From contig CAIJNI010000027.1 in assembly GCA_903821995.1 (NCBI GenBank), positions 1 through 53,048 on the forward strand: a stretch of 53,048 nucleotides of DNA, given 5' to 3'. Below, one piece after another: positions 23,868-33,418 of the stretch. The notes below the pieces were generated by a model that saw only the letters and a list, made by a program, of their open reading frames with translations, was not told the DNA's origin and did no database searches. Source of the DNA: an uncultured beta proteobacterium. GTDB taxonomy: Bacteria; Pseudomonadota; Gammaproteobacteria; Burkholderiales; Burkholderiaceae. A program made the translations under genes and the position numbers. Each line of letters starts with the position of its first letter. Position 1 is the first letter of the stretch.

Positions 23868-23961
23868 AAAAGAATAAGTGAGTTATCCTTAAATTATGCA
23901 TTAGTCCGCAAAAGATTCAATAATTTCTATATTTCAGAAAACCTTACCGATGATGAACTAG

Positions 23962-24914
23962 TTATTCCGCCCTAATTTTTTGTTGCTTAATGATATTTCC
24001 ATATCTTGAAAAGTCACTTGTCATTACTTGGCTAAAATCAGAGACAGTATCTCCAACTGGCTCAAAGCCTGTATCCTTAATTTTCTTGATGACATCTGGG
24101 TTACGTAATAACTTTGCAAATTCGCTATTCAGGCGTCCAACAATTGCATTAGGTGTTCCTGCAGGGACAAAAATAGCCTGCCATCCATCTACAATTGCAT
24201 TCGGATAAAGCTCGCCAAAGGGTTGAGCAAGGGGCATTAACTCATGTCTCTTATCTCCCGTATGGGCTATTACGCGAATATTTCCAGCTTGAACTTGTTG
24301 CAACACATTGATAGGTGCCTCAATACTGCAATCGAGTCGTCCTGAGATCAAATCTGGTAGAGCTTGGCCAAATCCTTTATAAGGTATATGAACCACATCA
24401 ATTTGAGCTTGCGACTTTAACAATTCGAGGCCTAGGTGAGGTGGTGAGCCATTGCCATAACTGGAGCAGCTTAATTTGCCGGGGTTCTTTTTGGAGTAAT
24501 TTACAAAATCTTGTAAGTTATAAATGGGTAGAGAGTTATTAACTACCAAAAAATAAGGTGTGTGGGCTGTTCGTATGATGGGTTGTAAATCTGTTGCAAA
24601 GTTAAAGTTAGGTTTGCTTAACCAGGGATTAATCACAATTGCACTAGAATGCATCAGAATTGTATAGCCATCGGGAGAAGCTTTTGCAACGATATCTGCG
24701 CCGATACTTCCGGTTGCTCCAGGTCTTGGCTCTACTATGACGGGTTGCCCCGTTGACTCTTTTAGTGCTTGAGCATAAATACGCGCCAAAACATCAGAAG
24801 AGCTTCCTGGTGCAAATGCGACAACAAATCGAATTGGCTTTTCAGGGAACTCAGCAAGAGCTAGGTTTGTAAAAAAAATACTACAAAACTGATCCAAATA
24901 TATCTGAGTTGCAT
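23962..24914 (-). CDS. Bug/TctC-family substrate-binding protein, start separated by a frameshift at a T8 run
   Basis: From 24897 down to 23962 the frame is a normal Bug protein (FPEKPIRFVVAFAPGSSSD, VEPRPGATGSIGAD), but its only start there is a TTG and its signal peptide lacks the usual positive N-region. One frame over, an ATG at 24914 with a GGGGAAA ribosome-binding site encodes MQLRYIWISFVVFF, a perfect signal-peptide start, then hits a stop. The two join if the run of eight T (plus-strand A at 24871-24878) had nine. The gene is therefore frameshifted, phase-variable, expressed by slippage, or the run carries a sequencing error. It is divergent from the double-cupin gene. Confidence 0.75.
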
Positions 24915-25049
24915 TTATTTCCCCTATAAAACAATGAGCTTAATGGTATCTGAGCATAAATAATTAATAACTTGAGGGTATTTACTAAGTTCCTAAACCC
25001 TAGCTAACTTGTATTCTAAAAAGATAAAAAAATAATTGAGGGGACACCA

Positions 25050-26168
25050 ATGAAAACTATTTCTATTTCAGAAATGGAAATGAGAAATTGGACTGCTTTA
25101 CATCACGAGTATGCAGTTGAGGGAGTTACTCCTCGAAAAAATGCTTATTTAAACAATACTATTAAGAAACTTTGGGGTGGAAATTTAGTCCCTTTGATGG
25201 CGCCAAAAAATTCTAGAGGACGTTATGCTCAAGCAACTATTACATGTCCCACACGAGCTGCTACTGGATATTTAGAGTTAGGAATCAATTCGCAATCATT
25301 ACCCTTTAGAAATACGGATGCAATTGAAAATATACTTTGCTTAGAGGGGCCTATCGAAATCAAGTTAGGGCCAAAACTTGAAGAATCTGTTGTGCTTAAT
25401 CGTTTCGATATGTTGAGTATTGCTGTTGATGTAATGCATCAAATCATTAATATTGGTCAACAAACGGCAAAAATGGTGAGTGTATTAAATTCAGGTTCAG
25501 ACTCTCATTACCCCATAGTATTTAATAGTCAGTATCGCGACTCTACTTTTTCGATAGAGACTTTAAATAAAGCATCTGTGAGTTTTGATAATGAAGTAGG
25601 GCAAGTATTTTCAAGAGAAAAGATTGAGGCAAGCATTACTCGGTTTGCAGAGCTTGTGCCCTATAAAAACTCATTAAGTAGTAAGAGTGGTATTCCACCT
25701 GCAGCTACAGAGCTTCTAACGGCTAGCTCTGTTTATCCCCTCATTATTCCTGATGGTCATATTGGTCGATCACAATACGCTCCTTTAAAAGGATTGCCAG
25801 GTCTATATATGGCGATTGCCGAGTGCACGCCTTCAGATGGCCCATTGCCACATGCGCACTATGATTCACAAGAATCATTTTTTGTTCTTGATGGTGATTG
25901 GGATATTACATGGGGTTATGAAGATGAATTCAGAATCCCGGTTAAGCCCTACGATCTTGTTGCTATGCCTGATCAAGTCATGCGTTCATTTAAAAACACT
26001 GGAAAAAATAAAGGTTGGTTATTTGTCATTATTCAAGGACAAGAAAAAATGAGTGACATTGTTGCCTATTCTCCTGAAGTTGGAAAAATTGTTGAAGAAC
26101 GTTATGGCGCTGATGTAATTCATGCCTATCAGAAAGTAAATATTACTTTTGATGCAGAACGTTGTTAA
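25050..26168 (+). CDS. Double-cupin protein
   Basis: A 372-aa protein with two cupin domains, about residues 30-150 and 190-350. The C-terminal domain resembles the cupin at 5615-6190 throughout and keeps the metal motif GPLPHAHYDSQESFFVLDG, with Arg in place of the last His (MPDQVMRSFKN). The N-terminal domain has lost the His-x-His (LPFRNTDAIENILCLEG), so only one metal site is likely. The GAGGGGA ribosome-binding site is strong. It heads an apparent operon with two Bug genes, a quinone-reductase-like enzyme and an ACMSD-like amidohydrolase. Bicupins include gentisate-type dioxygenases and oxalate decarboxylases, but neither assignment can be made here. Confidence 0.85.
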   Translation: MKTISISEMEMRNWTALHHEYAVEGVTPRKNAYLNNTIKKLWGGNLVPLMAPKNSRGRYAQATITCPTRAATGYLELGINSQSLPFRNTDAIENILCLEGPIEIKLGPKLEESVVLNRFDMLSIAVDVMHQIINIGQQTAKMVSVLNSGSDSHYPIVFNSQYRDSTFSIETLNKASVSFDNEVGQVFSREKIEASITRFAELVPYKNSLSSKSGIPPAATELLTASSVYPLIIPDGHIGRSQYAPLKGLPGLYMAIAECTPSDGPLPHAHYDSQESFFVLDGDWDITWGYEDEFRIPVKPYDLVAMPDQVMRSFKNTGKNKGWLFVIIQGQEKMSDIVAYSPEVGKIVEERYGADVIHAYQKVNITFDAERC

Positions 26169-26176
26169 GTGTAGAT

Positions 26177-27166
26177 ATGGATCTAATTAATAGAGCTTCT
26201 CGCTTGAAGGCTAAGCTTGTATTCATTTTAGGTTTTTGCTTGCTTAGCCAGTTAACACAGGCACAAACCTCAAGTTTTCCTAATCGTCCCATACACTTAA
26301 TTGTCCCTACTGCTCCTGGTGCGATTACAGATATTGCGGCAAGACTTGTTGCGCAAAAAATGGGTACCCTACTAGGTCAGCCTATTATTGTTGATAACAA
26401 AGCGGGTGCTGGAACAATGATTGGGTCTGATTTTGTGGTGAAGTCACCCGCTGATGGATATACCTTGCTTTATGCCAGTTCAATTACGCACGGAACATTG
26501 CCTGCACTAAGTAAATCGCTACCTTATGATCCCATCAAAGACTTTACTCCTGTTGCAGGCGTATTTTGGTATGCGTCAACCATTGTTTGTCATCCATCAG
26601 TCCCTGCAAACAATATTAAAGAGCTAATTGAGTATGCCAAGAAAAATCCCAATAAACTGACCAATGCAAGCGCTGGTGTTGGAAGTGGAAATCATTTTTC
26701 TGGTGAATTATTTAATGTGATGGCTGGCGTCCAAATACTTCATGTTCCTTATAAAGGTAGCGGACCAGCAATGCAAGACGTCATAGCAGGGCATGCCAGT
26801 TGCTCTCATGACGGTGCATCAAAGCAATATGTTGAGGCTGGTAAAGTAAAGGCTCTTGCCACGACAGGATTAGAAAAAGATCCGCGTTATCCTAATTTAC
26901 TCACAGTCAATGATTCAGGCATCCCGGGGTATAGCGTGACATGGTGGCAAGCATTGGCTGCGCCAGCAGGCACTCCTCCAGAAGTCGTCGCCAAAATATC
27001 AGAAGCCGCAAAACTTGCTTTAAGTGACTCACAACTTCAATCAAAAGCCTATGACATCGGATTAAATATTAAATATCTTGGTCCTTTGGAATTAGGAAAA
27101 CAAATGCAAGACACATTACAAAAATTTAAAACAATCGCTGAGCAAGCGCATATAAAAGAAAATTGA
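26177..27166 (+). CDS. Bug/TctC-family substrate-binding protein (tandem copy 1)
   Basis: A 329-aa periplasmic carboxylate-binding protein with a signal peptide ending in LTQAQT. Family motifs are FPNRPIHLIVPTAPGAITD, IIVDNKAGAGTMIGSD and SPADGYTLLYASS. I chose ATG 26177, 8 nt after the bicupin stop, over a TTG at 26162 that overlaps it. The next gene is a close paralogue in tandem, sharing long identical stretches, including the distinctive C-S-H-D/N-G-A-S-K-Q segment. It is the second gene of the bicupin operon. Confidence 0.92.
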   Translation: MDLINRASRLKAKLVFILGFCLLSQLTQAQTSSFPNRPIHLIVPTAPGAITDIAARLVAQKMGTLLGQPIIVDNKAGAGTMIGSDFVVKSPADGYTLLYASSITHGTLPALSKSLPYDPIKDFTPVAGVFWYASTIVCHPSVPANNIKELIEYAKKNPNKLTNASAGVGSGNHFSGELFNVMAGVQILHVPYKGSGPAMQDVIAGHASCSHDGASKQYVEAGKVKALATTGLEKDPRYPNLLTVNDSGIPGYSVTWWQALAAPAGTPPEVVAKISEAAKLALSDSQLQSKAYDIGLNIKYLGPLELGKQMQDTLQKFKTIAEQAHIKEN

Positions 27167-27169
27167 TAC

Positions 27170-28168
27170 GTGCCGTATTCATCAAAAAATAAATATTCAA
27201 CACTAAAATTCTTAGTAATTTTGAGTGTATTTTTAATCAGTAGTTTGGGATGCTTAGTCCAAGCCCAGACGCAGAGCTTTCCAAATCGCCCCATCCATTT
27301 AATTGTTCCTACAGCTCCTGGCGCAATTACTGATCTATCAGCTCGACTCATTGCGCAGAAAATGAGCTCTATCTTAGGTCAGCCCATTATTGTTGAAAAT
27401 AAGGCTGGTGCGGGAACAATGATTGGATCAGACTTTGTGGCCAAATCACCAGCAGATGGTTATACATTGCTATTTGCAAGCACCATTACCCATGGCACCC
27501 TTCCGGCACTATCAAAATCACTACCCTATGATCCAATTGCAGATTTTTCTCCTGTCGCTGGATTATTTTGGTTTACATCAATGATTGTCTGCCATCCTTC
27601 TGTACCCGCTAATAATATTAAAGAGTTGATTGAATATGCGAAGAAGAATCCAAATAAATTAACCAATGCAAGTGCTGGTGTAGGAAGTGGCAATCACTTT
27701 ACGGGAGAATTATTTAATGTGATGGCAGGGGTCAAAATACTCCATGTGCCCTATAAGGGAAGTGGACCTGCAATGCAGGACGTGATCGCTGGTCAAGCCA
27801 GTTGTTCACATAATGGTGCTTCAAAGCAATTTCTTGAGGCAGGTCAAGTCAAGGCGCTTGCTGGTACAGGATTTGAACGTGATCCACGCTACCCCAATAT
27901 ACCCACTGTAAATGAATCAGGATTGGCTGGATATGGCATTACTTGGTGGTTTAGTTTAATTGCTCCGTCTGGAACGCCGCAGGAAGTTATTACAAGAATC
28001 TCAGAGGCAGCAAAAATTGCTTTGGGTGATTCACAGTTGCAAACAAAATCTTACGACATTGGACTGAATGTTAAATATCTATCTTCGCAAGAAGCAGGAA
28101 AGCAAATGCAAGATACATTCCAAAAATTTAAAACAATCGCGAATCAAGCGAACATTAAAGAAAATTAA
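27170..28168 (+). CDS. Bug/TctC-family substrate-binding protein (tandem copy 2)
   Basis: A 332-aa Bug protein, a tandem duplicate of its neighbour and highly similar over the mature part; the signal peptides differ more. The start is GTG 27170, 3 nt after the preceding stop. Motifs are FPNRPIHLIVPTAPGAITD and IIVENKAGAGTMIGSD. Ligand-lobe residues vary between the two copies, for example LFWFTSMIVCHPS against VFWYASTIVCHPS, so they may bind related but different acids. Its stop overlaps the next ATG by one base. Confidence 0.92.
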   Translation: MPYSSKNKYSTLKFLVILSVFLISSLGCLVQAQTQSFPNRPIHLIVPTAPGAITDLSARLIAQKMSSILGQPIIVENKAGAGTMIGSDFVAKSPADGYTLLFASTITHGTLPALSKSLPYDPIADFSPVAGLFWFTSMIVCHPSVPANNIKELIEYAKKNPNKLTNASAGVGSGNHFTGELFNVMAGVKILHVPYKGSGPAMQDVIAGQASCSHNGASKQFLEAGQVKALAGTGFERDPRYPNIPTVNESGLAGYGITWWFSLIAPSGTPQEVITRISEAAKIALGDSQLQTKSYDIGLNVKYLSSQEAGKQMQDTFQKFKTIANQANIKEN

Positions 28169-29160
28169 TGAAAGTTATTCAAATAAGTGATACAGGTGGA
28201 CCTGAGGTATTGAAGTGCATTGATTTACCTATTCCAAAGCCGAAAGAGCATCAAGTTCTGATTCAAACAGATTCAATTGGTGTGAGTATGCCTGAAATTA
28301 TGGTGCGTAAAGGCATATATGCGTGGATGCCCCCAATGCCTGCTATTCCTGGAATCGAAATGTCTGGTCGTGTGATTGAAGTCGGTTCAAAAGTAACTAC
28401 ATTAGCAGTAGGTGATCCAGTATTTGTTTCTGCAAGAGAGTTAGACGTGAGGGGTGGGTGTTACGCAGAATATCTCTGCGTGGATGCTAATGCACCTTAT
28501 CAATTATTGCCGGATACAAATTTAGAATACGCTGCTTGTTTATCCAACTATCAAGTTGCCTGGCATCTTCTTAATTCCGCAACAAGAGGATTTCGATATG
28601 ACTCTATTCTTGTTTGGGCAGCATCGGGCGGAGTTGGGACTGCGATTATCCAGCTTGCAAAATTAGCTAATAAGACAGTTATTGCAATTGCAGGTGGGGA
28701 GAATAAATGTAAATTTGTGAAATCACTAGGTGCTGATGAGTGTATTAACTATCACCAAGAAGATGTGGTTGAAAAAGTTAATAAGTTGACCCAATCTCGT
28801 TTAGTCGACCTCGTGCTTGATTGCGTTGGAGGTAAAGACTTTTATAAAAACTTTAAATGTATTTCCCCCTTAGGTTTAGTCGTCAGTTATGGCCAACTAT
28901 TGGGAAGGCCTGATCATGGGTATGCCAAGATTCTTGAAGAAAACTTTGGGCAATCTCCAGGACTACGTTTCTTTTCAATGCATAGCTTTGATCATAGAGC
29001 CGATTTAAGAAGAGCTGCGATGGATGAGCTCGTCCCACTCATATCGCAATCCAAAATTACACCAGTCATTGCCCATCGTATTGCCTTAGCCGATGTACAA
29101 ATGGCACATCAATTATTTGAATCTAAACAAGTATTAGGTAAAATCATTCTTAAACCTTAA
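28168..29160 (+). CDS. Zinc-independent quinone oxidoreductase-like MDR protein
   Basis: A 330-aa medium-chain dehydrogenase/reductase of the quinone-oxidoreductase (QOR) branch. A GroES-like domain (PGIEMSGRVIEVGSKV) is followed by a Rossmann fold with WAASGGVGTAIIQLAKL. The cysteines and histidine that bind catalytic zinc in alcohol dehydrogenases are absent. It probably reduces an enone or quinone with NADPH. It overlaps the Bug gene by one base and precedes the amidohydrolase by 27 nt, in the bicupin operon. The specific substrate is unknown. Confidence 0.88.
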   Translation: MKVIQISDTGGPEVLKCIDLPIPKPKEHQVLIQTDSIGVSMPEIMVRKGIYAWMPPMPAIPGIEMSGRVIEVGSKVTTLAVGDPVFVSARELDVRGGCYAEYLCVDANAPYQLLPDTNLEYAACLSNYQVAWHLLNSATRGFRYDSILVWAASGGVGTAIIQLAKLANKTVIAIAGGENKCKFVKSLGADECINYHQEDVVEKVNKLTQSRLVDLVLDCVGGKDFYKNFKCISPLGLVVSYGQLLGRPDHGYAKILEENFGQSPGLRFFSMHSFDHRADLRRAAMDELVPLISQSKITPVIAHRIALADVQMAHQLFESKQVLGKIILKP

Positions 29161-29187
29161 AAATAATAGACACATTGGAGAAAATAT

Positions 29188-30297
29188 ATGTCAAAGAAAC
29201 GTCAAATCACGAAAAAAGCTTCATCGAGTTACCTAGGGGATCTCGTATTCTGTGGTTGTTGTATTGAACCGCAATACCCTAAAAATGGAGGTGCAGCTAC
29301 GCCTCATCCTCAGCGTCCACCAACGATGATTAATGGGGTTAGGGCTAAAACAGTTGATACACACACACATTGCCTTTTTCATGAATCTCTCAATTTAATG
29401 GGTGATGAAGTACCAAAGATTATGCCTCCAACACTTGGTGCTGCTGAGCATTTTATTGTGCTTGAGGAACGCCTTAGGGATATGGATAAGATGGGGATCG
29501 ATATGGAGATTCTTAGTATTAACCCATTTTGGTATGGGACTGATCGTGCTTTAGCAGAGAAGATCTGTCAAATTAACAATGAAAAACTATCGCAATTATG
29601 TGCTTTAGCGCCAACACGTTTAGGAGCTTTTGCGTCAGTTGCTCTGCAATTTCCCGATTTGGCTGTTAAACAGCTCGAAGATGCTATGGGTAAATATGGT
29701 TTGCAGGGGGTTGCAGTTGGTGGTAGTGTCCTTGGCGAAGACTTTTCCCACGATCGTTTTCATCCATTTTTAGCTAAGGCTGAAGAATTGGGAGCAACTC
29801 TTTTTATACATCCTCAAAGTACTCCACAATTAGCATCTCGTTTTAAAGGGAATGGTTGGTTAGGAAATACGATTGGTAATCCATTAGATACAACGATAGC
29901 GCTAGAAAAGCTTATTTATGAAGGAATATTTGATAAATTTCCAAAGCTAAAAGTTTTAGCTGCCCATGGCGGCGGATTTTTAGGGTCCTATGCGCCCCGA
30001 ATGGATCGTAGTTGCCGCATCTCTCCGGTCAATTGCAATCCTAATATTCAGCTCAAGAAAAAACCAACCGAATACCTTAATCAAATTTACTTTGATGCTT
30101 TAGTATTTACTGGAGAGGCTTTACGGCATTTGGCTGCACAGGTCGGAGCTAGTCAAATCATGATAGGTACAGACTGGCCGATTCCTTGGGAAGAGGATCC
30201 AATTGGCCATATTATGGGTACACCTGAATTGACGGATAACGACAAGGTGGCGATTTTAGGTACCAATGCGATTAAGTTACTCAATCTTAAAATTTAA
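29188..30297 (+). CDS. Amidohydrolase family 2 (ACMSD-like) protein
   Basis: A 369-aa TIM-barrel metal enzyme of the amidohydrolase-2/ACMSD group, whose members decarboxylate or hydrolyse ring-cleavage products. Metal ligands are in VDTHTHC (HxH), LFIHPQST, AAHGGG and GTDWPIPW. An extra N-terminal segment of about 50 residues carries a FCGCC cysteine cluster of unknown role. It closes the bicupin operon, so the pathway has a cupin, an ene-reductase and a decarboxylase-like enzyme, suggesting aromatic or unsaturated-acid degradation. A hairpin follows the gene. Confidence 0.88.
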   Translation: MSKKRQITKKASSSYLGDLVFCGCCIEPQYPKNGGAATPHPQRPPTMINGVRAKTVDTHTHCLFHESLNLMGDEVPKIMPPTLGAAEHFIVLEERLRDMDKMGIDMEILSINPFWYGTDRALAEKICQINNEKLSQLCALAPTRLGAFASVALQFPDLAVKQLEDAMGKYGLQGVAVGGSVLGEDFSHDRFHPFLAKAEELGATLFIHPQSTPQLASRFKGNGWLGNTIGNPLDTTIALEKLIYEGIFDKFPKLKVLAAHGGGFLGSYAPRMDRSCRISPVNCNPNIQLKKKPTEYLNQIYFDALVFTGEALRHLAAQVGASQIMIGTDWPIPWEEDPIGHIMGTPELTDNDKVAILGTNAIKLLNLKI

Positions 30298-30309
30298 CGC
30301 TTGATGTCT

Positions 30310-30342
30310 CTACGGTAAACGTACTAGCTACTTTTACCGTAG
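30310..30342. terminator. Hairpin between convergent genes, bidirectional terminator candidate
   Basis: A perfect 10-bp stem (CTACGGTAAA with TTTACCGTAG) and 13-nt loop lie between the convergent ACMSD-like and YtcJ-like amidohydrolase genes. A T-rich stretch appears on the plus strand only about 13 nt later, so it is not a textbook intrinsic terminator. Confidence 0.55.
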
Positions 30343-30385
30343 ATCATCTCGAATTATTTTTAATCACAAAATAGGTTTGATTAAA

Positions 30386-32251
30386 TTATTTGAAAGTTGA
30401 GTGGTCGTGTGGATAGGCCATTAAATTGTTAAAAGTTTGGGTGTTAAGACTCATGTTGGCTAGTTTTTTTAAGCATAGCTCAGACTCTATGCACGACAAA
30501 TGTTGTGAAACTTTATTTTCTTTTCGCTCAAAAACGATTTTTCCTTCCTTAATGGTTTTAAGGACTTTAATGTCAGCTATTTTGCTACGTTCTATTGTTA
30601 AAGGGTTGTCGGATAAAACAACTAAATCTGCTAATTTACCCACTTCTATTGAGCCCTTGATTTTCTCTTCGCCATATTGAGCGGCCCCCCAAAGTGTAAT
30701 CGCCTTAACGGCAATGATTGGTTCAACCCGTTGATCTGGTCCTAAAATTTCACCAGAGCGGGTTACACGATTGATAGTGGCAGAAAGTACTCGCATCATG
30801 TCTGGAAATGCTACTGGCGCATCATGATGTGAAGAAAAAGGAATTTTGGCATTTTGCAACCATTTTGTTGGAGATATATTTGCTGCACGCTCTGGACCTA
30901 ATACCGAATCGCGATGCCAGTCTCCCCAATAGTAAGTATGCATCGGAAAGACAGATGGAAAGATTCCTAGTCGTTTAATTTCTGGGATTTGGTTGTAACG
31001 TAATGTTTGACCATGGATCATGACGGGGGTCAGATGAGTTTGGGAGTATTTTTTTTGTGTAAGTGAAATGCTACGGATGAGTTGGTCTATAGCCTTATCA
31101 CCGTTCGTATGAGTAATGATTTGCCAATGATTAGCATAAGCTTGCGAAACATATCTTAGTGCATCCTCATCTGACATAGAACTATAACCCGCATACTCTT
31201 TGGGTTGGCCACCTGGAGCTTGATAGTAGGGTTGCGAAAGCCAAGCTGTTTTACCTTGAGGTGAGCCATCTAAGACTAATTTGACCCCACCGATACGTAA
31301 ATGATCATGGTACTTACGACCAACCAAGGGACTGGACATTGTTTTTTCAATACCTGGGAACATGATCGGTGGATAGGCCACCACATCGATATCTAATTGT
31401 TTATTTTTTGCAAGCTCAGTTAAGCCAATTAAGAATGGTGAGATAGCTAATCCTTCTTGAGCCGTTGTGTGGCCATATTTTTTATATAATTCCTGTCCAG
31501 CCTTAGCAAGATTGACCATTTCGGGTATACCGACTTTAGGTAAAATTTTGGTATCAACCATTAACATAGCAGACTCTTCAAATACGCCGTTAGGTTCTGT
31601 GGTGCCCTTTACACGTTGAATTGCACCACCAATGGGGTCTTTAGTTTCATTAGTAATTCCGGCAATTTCGAGTGCTTTACTATTGTAGGAGCGGATATGG
31701 CCACTTTGATGAAAACACATAATAGGAATATCCTTTGAAACGGCATCTAGCTCTTCCTTTGTAGGGTGTCTCTTCTCTTTCAGTTGTGAATCATCATAGC
31801 CAAATCCAATGATTAAACCATACTGACTTGGTAGAGGGGAGCTCAACATCCAATCTCTGAGTGTTTGTTGAAGTGCTGCTATTGAGTCAACGGTGCCGTC
31901 GGGTGGGGGGAGTAAGTTAGCAGCAATTGCTTGGACCCCCACATTCACCATATGACCGTGGCCATCGATAAAACCTGGCATCAAGGTTTTACCTTCGAGA
32001 TGAACTTGTACTGTATTTTTTCCCGTCCAGACCCGCATTGAGTTTTCAGAACCTACAGCGACAATCCTGCCATTTTTGACAGCAACAGCTTGCGCAATAG
32101 GTTGTCTATCGTTAACAGTGACAATAGGGCCACCGTAATAAATCGTATCCGCTGAATGTGATGGAGGAGCAAAGCTTGTTGCAAATGAAGTCATGGAACT
32201 AATGCAAAAACCGAGGATGAGTAAGATACGGCTAGTGGCAATGTTCATCAT
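30386..32251 (-). CDS. Exported amidohydrolase family 3 (YtcJ-like) protein
   Basis: A 621-aa metal-dependent hydrolase of the YtcJ/amidohydrolase-3 family. A signal peptide covers about residues 1-26 (SMTSFATSFA). The typical beta-sandwich start IYYGGPIVTVND is followed by the metal motif PGFIDGHGHMVN, later HTNGDKAID and SSHHDAPV, and the C-terminal sandwich GSIEVGKLADLVVL. These enzymes hydrolyse amides of unknown structure. Two tandem ATG codons give an ambiguity of one residue at the start. It runs 69 nt after the Bug gene at 32321-33325 on the same strand, so the two may be a uptake-hydrolysis pair. Confidence 0.88.
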   Translation of the reverse strand: MMNIATSRILLILGFCISSMTSFATSFAPPSHSADTIYYGGPIVTVNDRQPIAQAVAVKNGRIVAVGSENSMRVWTGKNTVQVHLEGKTLMPGFIDGHGHMVNVGVQAIAANLLPPPDGTVDSIAALQQTLRDWMLSSPLPSQYGLIIGFGYDDSQLKEKRHPTKEELDAVSKDIPIMCFHQSGHIRSYNSKALEIAGITNETKDPIGGAIQRVKGTTEPNGVFEESAMLMVDTKILPKVGIPEMVNLAKAGQELYKKYGHTTAQEGLAISPFLIGLTELAKNKQLDIDVVAYPPIMFPGIEKTMSSPLVGRKYHDHLRIGGVKLVLDGSPQGKTAWLSQPYYQAPGGQPKEYAGYSSMSDEDALRYVSQAYANHWQIITHTNGDKAIDQLIRSISLTQKKYSQTHLTPVMIHGQTLRYNQIPEIKRLGIFPSVFPMHTYYWGDWHRDSVLGPERAANISPTKWLQNAKIPFSSHHDAPVAFPDMMRVLSATINRVTRSGEILGPDQRVEPIIAVKAITLWGAAQYGEEKIKGSIEVGKLADLVVLSDNPLTIERSKIADIKVLKTIKEGKIVFERKENKVSQHLSCIESELCLKKLANMSLNTQTFNNLMAYPHDHSTFK

Positions 32252-32320
32252 TTGAATATTGGCTTGTTGTCATCGATAGCTTACTTCAAAATTAGGGCAT
32301 TTTTGGCACTTAAAAAGCAC

Positions 32321-33325
32321 TTACTTTTTATTAGTTTCAGGAGTGATGAGTTTTCCAAATACTTTCAGTACTTTCTTTGAATCATCGTCCACAAATTTTT
32401 TGAATTCAACAGGTTCTCTGTAATCTAGGATTAAATTAGCTTGTTTCATGCCATTTGTAAATCGAGTACTTTTTACAGCGTTAGCAATTGCAACATTTAA
32501 TTTTTTTAGCACGTCGGGGGGCGTACCTGCTGGTGCATAAATGCCTGTCCAAAGTCGGTATCCTGATTCAAGCATTCCTAATTCTTTAAAAGTTGGCGCA
32601 TCTGGAACTAACGGATGTCTTTGTTCTCCTGTGACTGCTAACACCCTTACTTTGCCTGACCCTAACTGAGCCGAGAGTGTTGCAGGATTAACCGCTGTTG
32701 TGTGAACTTCCCCCCCCAAGAGGGCTAACATACTTGGCCCAACCCCTTTGTATTGTATTTGGGTAAAGGAGGTGTTTAAAGCACTTCCAAGTAATTCGTA
32801 TTGAATATGGATAGGGCCTAAGTTACCTGAGGATGAGTAATCAATTGATCCAGGTTTAGCTTGCGCTGCTTTAAAAAACTCACCAATATTTTTATAAGGT
32901 AAATCTGCGCGGATCACAATAAATACTGGATCGTTTGATAAAAGAGCGAGTGGCTCTAATTCTGAGAGTTCGTATAAAGGCTTACGACCGGCTAATTTTT
33001 CTGATTCAGGGTAAGTAATATTAGCGCTATTCAGAAGTACTAAGTTATAGCCATCAGGATTAGCATGGGCAACTTCAGCGGTTCCAATTGAGCCGCCTGC
33101 ACCAAGTTTATTGATGACTACCACGGGCTGATTAAATTCAGTTGATAGGGGGCCAGATAGAAGCCTTGCTACTAGATCATTTCCACCGCCAGGGGCAAAT
33201 GGCACGATCAGATTAATCGCTTTAGATGGGTATTTTTCATCCGCAAATGAAAGGATACTTTGACAAAATAAAAATAGACCACTTATTAGAATACTAATTG
33301 CTTTATACATACTTTTGTTGTGCAT
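32321..33325 (-). CDS. Bug/TctC-family substrate-binding protein
   Basis: A 334-aa periplasmic binding protein. The signal peptide ends in ILSFADE. Motifs are YPSKAINLIVPFAPGGGND, VVVINKLGAGGSIGTAE and ANPDGYNLVLL. The GGAGAT ribosome-binding site supports ATG 33325. It resembles the Bug protein at 42513-43496 in having the GRKPLYELSELEPLALLSND type of insert. It precedes the YtcJ-like amidohydrolase and is divergent from an alpha/beta-hydrolase, with about 93 nt between. Confidence 0.92.
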   Translation of the reverse strand: MHNKSMYKAISILISGLFLFCQSILSFADEKYPSKAINLIVPFAPGGGNDLVARLLSGPLSTEFNQPVVVINKLGAGGSIGTAEVAHANPDGYNLVLLNSANITYPESEKLAGRKPLYELSELEPLALLSNDPVFIVIRADLPYKNIGEFFKAAQAKPGSIDYSSSGNLGPIHIQYELLGSALNTSFTQIQYKGVGPSMLALLGGEVHTTAVNPATLSAQLGSGKVRVLAVTGEQRHPLVPDAPTFKELGMLESGYRLWTGIYAPAGTPPDVLKKLNVAIANAVKSTRFTNGMKQANLILDYREPVEFKKFVDDDSKKVLKVFGKLITPETNKK

Positions 33326-33418
33326 TTGTTATCTCCAAAAACTCATTATATTTTCTTATATCTGATACTATAAAAGGAAGAAGAAAAAAAAGATACCTAT
33401 TTACCCTAAGACAGAGAC

